Made by a program: the position numbers and the translations under genes. A model generated the notes under the pieces. The model had not been told where the DNA came from. It ran no database searches and saw only the letters and a list, made by a program, of their open reading frames with translations. This document shows positions 38,901 through 52,000 of a stretch of 64,000 bases of DNA, piece after piece; the stretch's first letter is position 1; the number at the start of each line of letters is the position of its first letter. Origin of the DNA: Apus apus (taxonomy: Eukaryota > Chordata > Aves > Apodiformes > Apodidae); the NCBI RefSeq assembly GCF_020740795.1, contig NC_067301.1, positions 5,208,001 to 5,272,000 of the forward strand, read 5' to 3'.

Positions 38901-41900
38901 TTTTGCATAGGTATGAAATTTTATATTAAACAAGGAAGCTGATTTATTTTTCTGTTATTGTTGCTAGAGAACAGAAACACCCAGTAAGAATGTTCATCTG
39001 CTGAAACTACAGTAACTGAAGTGACTTGGGTTTCCCCCGTGTATTGGGATTTTATTACGACCCCAGCTCAGCTCATTATAACAATTTTTTTTCCTGCTGG
39101 GAACTCTTGTTTTAAGCCATTGCTGTGTTTCACTGAGTCTGCAAGAAGAGCCTGATACCATCTGGTGGATCACAGTGGAGCAATATACCAAGGTAAATGA
39201 TTAAATCAATATAGCTCTGCAGGTCATGTTATCAGGAGCACCTGTAATGTATTTAACAGATTTCAGAGTAGCTTGATTGATGGGACATAAATGGATTGAC
39301 AAATATTTAATACTAAGGATAAGAGAAGTGTGTGTGCCACAAAATAAATATCAGTACCAGAATGTGTTAGAGAGGTGGAATTCTGCCAGTCTTTGGCATA
39401 CTGGGCATAAATGAGATTTTATTCCCTTTTACTTGCACAGACAAGTTCAAATGCTTGATCAGCTACAGTTGGTTCAGACTCTAATTGCTTGCTCACTAGG
39501 TGATGGTTTTCAAAAAGATATTGCACCTCTGTTACCCATCCTGCCCTTTGTCCTCTTCGGGCTACTGAAGGATTTCCAGAGTTCAGTGTGTTGGCTTGGC
39601 TTGCAATGCCTCAAATCACCAGCATCCTGAACACTGTGGTTACCACAGCGTCACTTTCCAAGATCGCCATGGAGAGAGCTCTCCAAGAGAGGTGTCAAGA
39701 AAGTCATTCTTGGTGACTACTTGCTTTCCTTCCTCTAACCATGAGAGTCTTGGGTTTTATTACAGTAAATACTTTCATTTTTCTTTTTTTAATTTGCTAA
39801 GGTTCCTACCTTTTATTTGTACCCCCTACAGGATGTAGGATGTACCCCAGCGAGCACTGCCTGTGGTACTGCTGAGACTCCTAGTGAAATCTGAGGGTTT
39901 CATCTAGCTAAGTAGCAAGAGTTTAGTCTGCAACGCTCTAAATAGCAACACTGTCAGAAACTGAAATACACATTTTAGACAAGGTTCTTTTAATATATAT
40001 CCTTTTAAATTCAGTGGTCTCCTTTATCTGTTTGACAGATGTTTAGAGATGATGCTTCTCTCAGGTTTTTTTTTCTCCAAAGCCTCTAGATATATATTAA
40101 CTGAACATACATATTAAAAAAAAAAATCACATCAAGGAGCCACACTGGATGTACAGTATGAGACTAAAATCAGCCACTTCAAAATTAGAACATTTTGTTG
40201 GAGCATGTGTGTAGCGATGGTCCTTCTACATTATTCTTCTGCTGCTACTGTTTTACTAGGCTGTCACTGCTATCAGCACAAGGAATAGACAATCTTGGGC
40301 AAGTGTTAAAGAGGCTTTATCTGAGTCTCTGCATTCTTCTGCTCCAGGTATCAAGTGACATCTGAATAACTGCTGACTTACAGGACCTTCTCTGACCCTC
40401 TACACCTCAACTCCATGCAACACACAGAGATGAACAGCACAGATCAGGTCCCTGGTGTAAAAATCACCTGAGTGTTATCTAAGCTTTGTATTAGCTAAAC
40501 TAGTTACACCAGGAAATGCCAAGCAACCTTGGTTTTGGGCATTGCTATTTCTAACACCTAAAACAAAAGGAGATTCAGATGTTAAGAGCCAGATGGGTGT
40601 TATCAAATAAATACCATAAACAATAGCAGCATGTTCATAGGGGATTTCCTCTTTATTTTTCTGATAGACACTGTCTTCTGGTGGGAGAACAGAGAAACAG
40701 GGGTTGTTTGTTTACTCCTGTTTGTTCTGCTTTATTATTTTTTTTTCATATTAACTTAGAGAATTATTTTCTAGGAAATACAGGCAACATTTAGAGAACA
40801 GTAGTGTGGGTTTGTTATAAAACAAAGGCACTTCTTCCAGTTACTGATAGGGCTTCTTTTGGAAAGCCCCTTTCATTGTATTTGAAATCAAAACAGCCAA
40901 GGTCTGATATTAATGCATTCAGTTAAAATTACATGTGGGTTGGAACACTCCCATTAAACACCAACTCTTCACCCTTTTCATTACTGTTGCTTTTATTACA
41001 GACTTGTAATAACATTGTGTGATGTAATAGACTTCCCAGAAAGCCAGCAGCAACAATGAGCACTTTCCACTTCCCATCCTTTTAAATACCTAGTTCAATG
41101 AAGAATTAATTTAAGAATAAGAAATTCCAAGAAGGGTGCGGGTGGAAAGCCTGATTGCACTTTGGATATGTGAGATGGATTCTTCTGAGGAACACTGGTC
41201 TCCCATTGCAGCCCTTCTCTCAGAGTGTTACTAGAATCTTTCCTCTTTAGCCAAGTCACAGCCCTCCATGAAACTTGGTAAAGCTTGATGACATTGCACC
41301 CTCAGCCAAATTTGGTGGATGTTATGCAGTGGGTTAAAAAATCACTGGCGCCATTGATTAAAAAGGAACTGACCAACATATATATACAAAATAGTATGCT
41401 CATTTCAGTCTTAATTTTTTGGGAAAACAGGCCAAAAAACTCTCCCTGTTGCCATTCCTGGTAAAGTCTTTCACACTGTTATGTTTTTGTACTCAGATAC
41501 TTAGTTTTTGTATCAGATACTTTGATCTCAGCAGTAAAACTTCCAGAGGCTGAAAATTTCCAGGCTGTGTCTTACACTGATTGATGTCCTTTTGCTAGGA
41601 AAGATAAGATAGGAGCTGATGGGGGGTGGGGGGGAGGGGAAAAGCCCTGACTACTCTGTCATTTGAAACCACACTCATAAATTAAGAGACTTGTCTAATG
41701 GTATATTATTACAAAATCAGCCATTTTAATCAGGAAAAACAAGAATGTCATATTTGGACTTTCAAATACTCAGTTGTCTCCAGACATACCTACCACTATC
41801 AGCTTTTATAGCTAAGAGAGCCTAGAAACTGAGAGGAAAAACCTGATAGTGAAAAAAGGAGATTAGATTTATGTGTCAAGTACACAGTAAGCAGTGGTCT

Positions 41901-42980
41901 GAAAATGCCTGGGTTTTATAAGATGGTATTCTGGAGAAATAAACAGAGGCAGTTAGTTAGATAGCAAAGACTTACAGCTGTGAGTTAAAGAAGATATTTA
42001 TATCCTGCCAGGGTCACTGTGGAATGCTCTCATCTTTGGTGCTCTGTTGTGGCAGGGAGGCACCTGTGGTTCTTTAATAAAACCGTCAGTTATCCAACTT
42101 TCAATCTTTTCTCATTTCTTATGTTTTTCATTTTGCTGATAAGGGTGAGAAACAAAAAAACCCAAAACCTGTGTGTGTGAGAACTCAAATTCTCATTATT
42201 TTCCTGAGCGCCTCTGAGAAGTTTTCAAGGGAATTTGTGCTTTTTTGAAGTGGCTAACTTTTACTTTTGACAAAACTTCTAGGGCAGATAAGAAGGCTTC
42301 ATGACACCTTAAACCACCTGAAATCTTACCAGGCACTGCCAAAAGGTGTTACCCAGAGTAACGAATGAAAGTGAGTGAAATGATGAGTAGCAGTCTAAGG
42401 AATGGTTGTCAGTAACTGGCATTGATTTCAAGTTGGAGGAAAGAAAAGGGTGCTCAAGAGGATGCTCTGTGGTATGTTGGTGTTTAAGTGGCAATGTGTA
42501 AAGTCTAAACCTTTGTGGAGTCACCCTGGTTGGTTGTGAGTTTTCACATACTCATCCAAACCAGGAGTAAAATGACTGTACTGAAAAAATGGGTGTTTCT
42601 TACTGGGAACTCTATTGAGGCTTGGTTGCAGCTCTTGAGAGCGTGGTGGATGGATGGGGCAGGGCTTGGACTCCTGCCTGGCCAAAGCTCTGGGGTAGTG
42701 GAGTGCCCTCTGAGAACAGCCTAGATGACTCAGGAGCCTTTTTTTCTGCACAGCCAGCGGCGTGTCTCGGGTGACAACCTTGATGCATGCAGCTGCCTCA
42801 GAGCCCTGACAGCTCCGGGACTGGTGACTGGCATGGTTTTGTTTTCTTCTTTTTTTTACTTTTCTTTTTTTGGGCAGCTCCCCTCCCTCTTCCTTCTAAA
42901 TTGTTGTCTCAGCTTGCTTGAGTCTCAAAGCCTGTCTCCTGCTTCTCTTGAACAGCTGGAATGGCTCTGGACTGAATGAA
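32920..42980. other. Intergenic region between MIIP and TNFRSF8
   Basis: About 10 kb of AT-rich DNA. No exon with splice signals and a recognisable protein match, no RNA gene and no clear CR1 copy was seen. Small items are a purine tract at 35763-35790, a short CT microsatellite near 37788-37801 and a G-rich run at 41620-41640. The longest open frame (36239-36751, +) has no recognisable motif or exon context. Enhancers for the flanking genes may lie here but cannot be read from the sequence. Confidence 0.6.
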
Positions 42981-43093
42981 CAGACACAGAGCAAGACTAG
43001 GCTGGACCCTGAGAAGATCTCAACCTCCACAAGTAGCAAGCTGGCTGTCTGACCTGTGATGCTGAGAGCCAGGGAGATTTAACACCACTGCAG

Positions 43094-46000
43094 ATGGCTG
43101 CCCATAGCTTGGCACTAGGACTATGGCTCCTGCTGCTTCTCCAGGATATCCAGACAGCCCCACAGGTAAGGGAGGGTGGCACCAGGATCCTACAGCCCCT
43201 CAGGATGCAGGAGCCTGGTGAGGTCTGGGGGTACCCTAGGTTGCTGGAGCTGGGTGCTGGAAAGTGGTTATCCACAGAAACAGGCTTTGTGCATCACAGG
43301 GTGATAAAGGTATAAAGCAAAGCAGCAAGGAGAGTTTGCCCTCTCTGGGAACTCTGCAGGCAGGAGCAGGGGATATGAGCTCTTGTCTGCATCTTTGTGT
43401 TGACATTGCTAGTGACAGCTAAGGAAAGAGGAAAGATTTGATGGGATGGGGGACTCTTCTTGGTTGTTTGGGTGAGTGCCTTTTACTTGTGCCTGAATGG
43501 CCAGATGCTCTGAGACAGGCACAGTCCTTGCAGAGCTTGGTATGGAGGGCTCCTGCTCACTCTGCTGATGTGAGTCAGGGATGGCAGACTGAAAGGTGTA
43601 AAGGCAAACACCTTCCTCTTCACAACTGCCTGCCTCTCTGATGCTGACTTCCTCATGAACAGGCTATTATTTCTGCATCTAATTGTCTTAAAGATGCTGT
43701 AGATGCAAGCTAGCTCCCTGCTCAGATTTTATAACCTCCTGTGGGTTTGCTTTCCCCCTCCAGACACTTACCCCTCCTTGCTAGTGAATCACATGGCAAC
43801 CAGCTCTCAGCACCTGGCATAAATCCAGGTAGTTTCCCTGGCTGACACTTATGCACATACACAGGAAAAAAAAAAAAGTCAGTTGCAGAGGCTCTTTGCA
43901 CAGGTGAAGTCAAGTAGATGGGTAAATACACGCTGTGTTGGATCTTAAAACTGGCCATTTTCCCTTGCAGTGCAAAGATGAGCAGAGTGGAAATAGCCTA
44001 AGACACTTGTCTGTCCATTGTAAATGAATGATAGAGCACATCACTTGGGCTGCCAGGAGATTTTTTTACAAGAAACAAGATCTGATTAGATCTCTGAAAA
44101 TAACCAAGTCCTGCATCCTCTTCAAAGACATTTGAAAGAGATACTTTTGGCTCTTTTGCTGAGAGTAGGAGTTTGTCCTTGTGTCTTTATCTGTGAAGTC
44201 AACTCCCACATTTCAAGTTTGCTCTACTTTGCCCTGGTTATCTGTCCTGCCACTGTCTTCTTCCTGAAGTACTGAAGGATCACTGCTCTCCTGTAGGATT
44301 GGAGTCTGTAGTCCTTGCTGGAATACCTAGGAGGGCATTCAGATAAGCTTGTCTGGTCTGCTGAATGCAAACTGCTTTAGGACAAAGGCAATGGAAAAAA
44401 GATGGTATTTTAGTTATTTGACATCACTTTTGGTGTTCTGTTCACAAAGTGGAAGGGGGAGGGAGAAAATCTGGTTTTCTGAGACTCATTGTCACCTTTC
44501 TGACTTGCTGTGAAATCATCAGTTACATGGAATAACTATGTGGATCTTGCTGGGATGAACAACTGGCTTTTCATCAACTTTCTGTATTGCCTTTCTCACA
44601 ACAACATTTGCATATACTGCTACTAGAGAACAAGTGATGCTGTTTAATCTGAGCAAATCCAAGCCTATTGGTCATATTTTAAACCATATTCCACCTCACA
44701 GTTTGGGTTTTGTTTGCTTTAATATTCAGTTAACTCTCACTTGTTAATGAGGTCTTTCCTATCAAGCAGATAAAGCTTGAATAGTCCAAGTCTTAGATTA
44801 TTGCCATCTTTTGGACTGTCAGAATTTGAATAGAAGCTTGAAAGGGAGTCAAGTGTTTTGCTGCAGTGTTAGTCAGTTCTAGAATAGCCAATGCTGGTAG
44901 AATGTATTTTTTACCGTAAGATGCTTTCTTCCTGACTTACAGCTCATTTGTAGCAAGCTGATTCTTACTCTGCCTCACCATTGCTTTTTCTCTGTGAGGT
45001 CAAAAGACTATAAATAAATCAGTCAAACCTTGTCCTGACTGAATTGCAGAGTAGCCCACTGAATTCAGTGGATCCCTGGATATCCTCTTACAGAGCAGCC
45101 TGAACAGGATAGGAATTGAGATATTTTCTTTCACAAGATGCCTTCCTACTCCTGCTAAATCAAAAAACTTTATTTGAAGTGCATGCAGGAAGAAAAGATG
45201 AGTGAAATTGTCTCCTTCCAGTTGAAGTGTGCTGAGTCCAGTTTAAGAACTCTTTGTATTGCAGCAAAGCCAGATGCAAATTACTAGTGTGATACAGACT
45301 CATTGCTTGTTCAGATTTGTTCAAAAAAGTTAACTTTGCAGTGGCAGACCTTCTCCTGCACTCATGATTGTTTCCTACCTCAGCTTACCCTCTTGGTAGT
45401 TTAAATATGTATCTGTTTCTGGCATAAAGCAGTTGTTAACTCTGCATTGTGTCCTCGTGTCCAATCCAGGTCAAATAAATTCTGTTCTAACATACAGATG
45501 CAGGAATAATGTCTGGGAGGTCTTCCCATTGCAGCTGGGCCCATCAGTAGAGACCTGTCACACAAAGGGGAGGCCCTGCTCCTGGCTACACTGTGCCACC
45601 AACCTTCTTGCATTGATTTTAGTGCAAGTGACTGTGCAACCACAGGGTGAGTTGCTTCTGAGCAGTAATCCCTTGAAAACCAGCTTCACAAATTCAGAAA
45701 GCAGAGTTTTCAGTCAAATGAACTCCTAGAACTCATTAAGAGAGGAAGGATAATGTGGCTACAGGCAAGACAGGGGAACTGGGATTGCACCCTTGGATGG
45801 CAGAGCCAAGGATTAGCATGGCTGTAATAGCACATATTCCCACCTTGTGAATCCATTATTAGCACAGAGCCATCCATTCAGAATTTCCTCAGAATAAGAG
45901 GGAAGGACAAAGGCCTACTGTCCACCACAGCTGGATTCCTCACCCCTACCCACCAATGCTGCTGTCATCTTCCTTCAATTTTTAAGAGTTTTTTATAATA

Positions 46001-49000
46001 TGAGTTAATGAACAGAACTGTAAGTACTAAGACACAATCCTATATGTCATTGGGACAAAATTGGTCTTTCTTGATTGAGACTGGATTATCTTTTAGAGAT
46101 GGGGCAGGGAAATGTGCAATGTCTGCTTCTCTTTTCCTCAGGAAGCACCAGGAAATGGTGCCTTAAAAAGTGAAATTGTGCTAGAGTTTTGAATTTCCCT
46201 GGCAGCACCTGAGCGTTGTGTTTCTGTCTGTCTTGAGATTCAGACAAGAGTGGATAAGGAGGAGGGACAGTCAAAAGATGAAAGAGAAAAATACTGTGAA
46301 TGTTAATTAAACAGGGTTTTGAGGGTATTGCATTTCATTCTGTTCTTTGCTGAGATGAGAAGACTTTATTCTGTAAAACTGACTGGAGATTTCCTTGATG
46401 AAGCAACGCCAAATGTTAGTTGTTCCTGAGCATGGATTGTACCACACTAGGTGTTTCTAGGCATTCCAGGAAGAGGAGGGAATGGGGCAGAAGTGAATGT
46501 TCTTGCACACAAATCCTTCCCTACAAAAGAAGGGGCAAAAGTGACAAAGTGAGTCTTCTCTCACTGGCTCATTGACAATTTCTGTAAGCATACTGGAGCC
46601 AGAAGAAATGGCCAACACTGTAAGTGGAGAAATCCTTAGATCTTTCTCTTTTGTGTGCCTCTACACACAGGCACCATGGAGTCAAGAAGGTGAACCTCCC
46701 ACCTCAGCCCAACACTCACAGCTGATGTTTTTATGTAAGAAGGTGATGTAATTGGAGGCTGAAACTTCTTCTTTCTGTCTCCTTTCCTTCATCCCTTCCT
46801 TTCATTTCAAGAGTTATTTATGAGCAACCAGGGCCTCCTAAGTCAAACCTTAACCTTCACCTTCTGCCTAACAAAGAGTCTTAATTTAAATAAACTGGTT
46901 TTGTTCTGGAAAAATGAGTTTTATTAGTGATACTCACACAGTCCTGAGTCAAGGTAATTAATATTTTTTTCTAAGATAAGCTTAAATTTCCACTGTCATC
47001 CTAAAATGTATTTAAAAAGGTTTCTTTGACTTAAGTTCACACTACAAATGGGGTAGTGGTCCAAGGCAGATGACTTTCACTACTTTGTAGTTAAATCTTA
47101 CATGTCTTATTCAATATTTTATAATGTTTTGTTTTGTCCAAGCACTTGCAACCAGAAAAATATTAGAAATGTTTTAATGCTGAGATTTTTGTTGGCATTA
47201 AGATCAGTAAGGGCACATATGCTTTATCTTCCTCCTGTGTTCTTCTTGAGTCCTCATCTGACAAAGTACCACTTTTTACATTAATTTTTTCCCTTTTTTC
47301 CTCACTGCTTTCATGATTCCCTTCCTACTTTTAGGTGATCCCTGTTCTTATTAAAGCCTGAGAAGAGGGACATTTTCTTTACAAGCTTCCACTCCTGGCT
47401 ACCCATCATCTCAGTCACAGTACTAGGAACCCAGTCTGTACCAGGCTCCCGCACTTGCAGCCTTTGGTAACTCAGCTCAGAACAGGTCTATGCAGCTCAG
47501 ACCAGTTTGTATCTGTGCTGGGGAGATCAATGCTGCTGCTGTTGGTGGGAATTTTTCTTAGAATTTCCCTCACTTAAACAGGATCATTCTGTCCTGTCAC
47601 CAGATATCTTCCTTTGTAGTCACCATGTTAGAAGACAACTGGCTTTTCCCCTGCCAGATTTGGTTACAAACATCATAGAATCATTTAAGGTTGGAAGGGA
47701 CCTTAAAGATAATTGAGTTCCAACCCCCCTGCCATGAGCAGGGAACCCCACCACTAGACCAGGCTGCACAAAACCTTGTCCAACCTTGCCTTAAAAACCT
47801 CCTGTTGATGGGGCATCAGCAACCTGCTGGGCAACCCATTCCAGTTCCTCACCACCCTTAGAGTGAAGAATTTCTTCCCAACATCTCACCTAAATCTCCC
47901 TTCTCTCAGTTTAAAACCATTGTCCCTTGTCCTTTCACTATCTTCTCTGATGAAAAGCCCCTCCCCAGCTTTTCTGTAGCCCCTTTCAAGTGCAAGTTTT
48001 TGAGTGGAAAGATGCTTTTGTGTTTCACTGGAAAGGCTAGAGAACATAAACTTTAAGTTCTACTGGAGCAGAGTGACCTATCTTGGTAGCAGTTGTCCTC
48101 CCCTTAGCAGGTGAACTGCACATGTTGGCAGGGTAAAAAGTGTTTACAGCACCATTGGTGACAGTTTGGACAAGATTTGGTAAAAGCAAGTAAATCTAAC
48201 ATTGAGGAGCCTGTGGGACTGGAGGGACAGTTTTTCCTTTATGTCCTGCTGAGCCTGGTCTGCTGTTCCCTGGTGCTACCACCACAAAAACACCCATAAT
48301 TGTAGATAGACATTGGGCCCAGGACAATAAGGGCTTCAAAGTAAGACATCTAAGGCTGAGAATGACAGAGCCAGGATGGAACCACCAACCTTGAACATGA
48401 GGCTAGAGGGCCTTTTCCTGCCCTCAGCCTCGTGGTGGCCTCACTGTCACCTTGCTATGGGTTTATTCAGGGTTGAGCCTGGATATCCAAGCTCAGTACT
48501 GGACTTCTCAGACAACAGAAGTTCACCCAAGTTGTTTTTATATTTCCCAGGTGAGGATTAGGAATCTGCTCTCTGTTCCAGCTGCAGGCTTCCCACTCTA
48601 TAAAAATGGCAAGTTGCCATTGAAAATAGACATGTCAGTTCAACTATCATAATTTCTGAGAAGTTACACACATACATTATTTCCATAATTCTGTGGAAAC
48701 CTAATGCTTTTTTTGGCCGAGGCCAAATATTTTCTGCTGGTTAAAGATTAACTCCAAGACTCAGTCATCATTCTGTCCAGGAACAGCAAGATAAATATTC
48801 ATTAGGTATTTTGCAGTCACTCAAAATCTGGATGGATTTGATGGTTGATGTCTGGATTTCTGCTGTTAAAAAGGAGTAGCTAACAGCTGAGGAACAAAAA
48901 TAACCTAAGCACTTCAATCCCATTCCTTGGATTCTCCTTGTAGACAAAGATCTAAGATGATGGTCAAATCAAGAAAGTGCATAGGGTGTCTTTCCAGAAG

Positions 49001-52000
49001 CACCAAGTCTGGAAAAGAGTGAGACTGGAAGATTTGTAATCTAGAGTTCCTTAAGCTTCTTGGTGAACTGTTGCCAGCAGTCTCTTCCTAATTAGAAATA
49101 CTAAGCTCATCAAACAAACCAATGTTTTATTGCAAACTTGCACCCTAATTTCCCTAGTTGTAGATGAGCTATCAGAGGTGGTGTTTTACATGTGAAACAG
49201 CAGTTACAGGCAGTGAAACTCAGGTAATTCAATGCACATTTTTGTTCCCTTTTCACTTTGTAGCTTTGATTGGTTATATTTTCTTTTAGTTAACTTATTA
49301 TCCTGATATTCATTACACATGGAGAGAAAAATGAAATTTACATTATCCTTGTGTGGCTGACTTTCCTTCAACCTTTTCCCAAAAGCAGCCTCAATAAACC
49401 TCTGCAGAAAATTAGCTGGCACCATCATTTTATGGAAACTTTAAAACATTTTGAGACCTTGGCCCTTCACCTCTGCCAGCTCTTCAAGCCATATTCTTTG
49501 CTTTTGGGCACCAGTTTGCTTAATTTCCCTGTCACAGAGCTGTGCTTGCACCTGGATCCTTGAAAGCAGCATTTGGTGTGAAGCTGTGGATGTCCTGTGT
49601 TATGTCGCTGCCCTCTTGTGGGGGGGGAAAAAAAGGTTGAGTACTCTCGTATGTGTGTTTTCATAGTTTGTGTAGTATTTATGCATAGTTTGTGTAGTAA
49701 TTTACCACTGCACTAGCGTCAGGTCAAATTAATGATCAGAATTTGCATGGCTGTAACTAAAAGCAGAATCTAATCCTGAACGCCTCATTTCAGTATATTG
49801 GACAAGGGAGCTTTTTAAAAAGCAGCTCTTCCCTCACACTTTTACACAGACACTATACCTTTACTTAACCCCCAAAAGGGACAATTAAATAAGATGTAAG
49901 CTTATGTACTGCATAAATAACTCAAGAATGTTGTTCCCACCCCAGTTTAAGATTTAGGATCATTTGCAGCCAGCGTTGAGTGCCTGAGAGAACCAGGAAA
50001 AGAAGATCAGTTTTTGTGGTGGTTTCCCATGGCTCTTACAGAGAAACTAATCTGGGGTGACTTAGCTACAGCCAGGATGCTGTTGTTTCTTAAATTTTCT
50101 TTATAAAGCTTGTTCATTCACTCCATATGACTGAAGTGACTCCTAAATTACCTTGGTCTTGTGTCATTTGTGTCATTTCCTGTTACTCAACATCACCTCA
50201 GGCTGGCTGGTTAACCAGGATGCTTCTCCATGCAGATAGAAGGAGATTCCACTTCCTTTTCCTACAGCCTAGGGCTTCCTCTTCAGAAAAGAATACAGGC
50301 TGCACATTTGTAAACTTGCTTTGAGTCAGGCTGAGCAAGCAGACACCTGCTTTTTTTCTCTACACTCTAAGCAGAAAAAGTGCTTGGTAGGGAGGCTGCA
50401 AAGCCTGGTGGTTGGTGCAGAAATGTGTCAGGCAGGACTTCCCAGTTCTGTTACTGGAGCTCGATGAAATTTAATGGTTTCAATATGTTTCTATTTCTTG
50501 TCCTTTAGTTAATTTCTTCCTTGACTTAAAGTTCCTGTTTTCTGATGTAACCTGGGTCAACTTAAATAACTTCTGTGTTTTATGGTCTAGCCATGAAAAG
50601 CACAGCATAGTAAACAGGAGAATACAGCTGTGGAATTAGGTAGTAAGATTCTGCCCTGCATACAAAGGCAGCAGGGGACAGCAGGTCTTATTTCAAAGGC
50701 CAATGGTAAATTTATCACCAGAAAGTGAGATGTAGCTTTACTGAAATTTTTAACTGCTCTACCAAGTATTGTGTGGGAAAATCTCAGGGGAGTCTGCTGA
50801 GTCTTTAAAAAAATTGCCATTTATGCCTTCTAGCAAATACTGAAAATGAAATTAAGATAACACTATTTTTAGGGGATTATTAAGGGAGATACCAAATTAA
50901 AGAACCGGATTTTCTCATCAGAAAACTTGCAGTGCTGTAATTTCCCAGAGCATGTAGGGGTATGTTCAATAATGAAGTCTTATTGTATGCTTCTTGGTAC
51001 AATTCATAGTTGAATCTCCTTTTCTAAGCTAATATTAGAACTATTGAGTGGGGGATTGTTAATGGAATAAGTATCACTTATGTAATAAAACCAAAGGTTG
51101 TTCCTGGAAACCTTCACTCACAATGGAAGTGGGATTAGTTATTTGCATAAGATCTTTATTGTGTATTTGCAGCAAAACCCTCTTGTTCTCAGTGTAGGAC
51201 TTGTCCCTAAATGATAGGTTAAACAGTTTATTGGTTTATAATAAACACATCTTTAGGTCACTAAATTCAAGCGTTAGGACTGCATAAATAACTGAACAAG
51301 AAAGACTTGTTTGCTTCAAAAACCTGCAGGTTGTTCTTACTGTCTGCAGCTACCATCACTTGAGACTGATACTGGGTTCTGCTCTAATATAGAACTTGTG
51401 TCTTTTGTTGGTTTCAATTTCTAGACACCATTAAGCCCATCTGGTTCCTGTGATACACATGAGAATTGGTTCTATGATGAAACTTCACAAACCTGCTGTT
51501 ACCAGTGTCCCTCAGGTCAGTATGTTTATATCAAAAAGTCAAATTAAGATGGAGCTTGAAGAAAAGTGCAGTTTCATGAATCACTGCCTAGTGTGGATCC
51601 AGATGTGAACTTGTTCCTCACTGTCCTGCATGCAAACAATCTCTAATTTGCAAGCAAGATCACTTGCTAGAATATTTTATGTGGTTTTTGTTGGTTGGTT
51701 ATACTTGACACTGAAGTAGCTAGAAGTAGGCAGGTCTCAGAAGTCATTTCAACCTGCCTCAGGGTGTGAAATAGAACAGTGAAATTAGGCTAAATAAGTT
51801 TCTGATCAGACCCAGAAAAAATAGAAAATGAAAGGGTGGAAAATCTGTCGTTATCCTCATAGTCAAAACAGTTTATAAGGTGTCTGGCATGAGAGGCAAG
51901 AGCCTCTTGTCTCTTAACCCAGTGAGCTCTGGCAGAAGCTCGTTGTGACTCAGAGGCACATGAATTCAAAAGCAGGAAACACCTTGGTGAGAGAAGAGTT

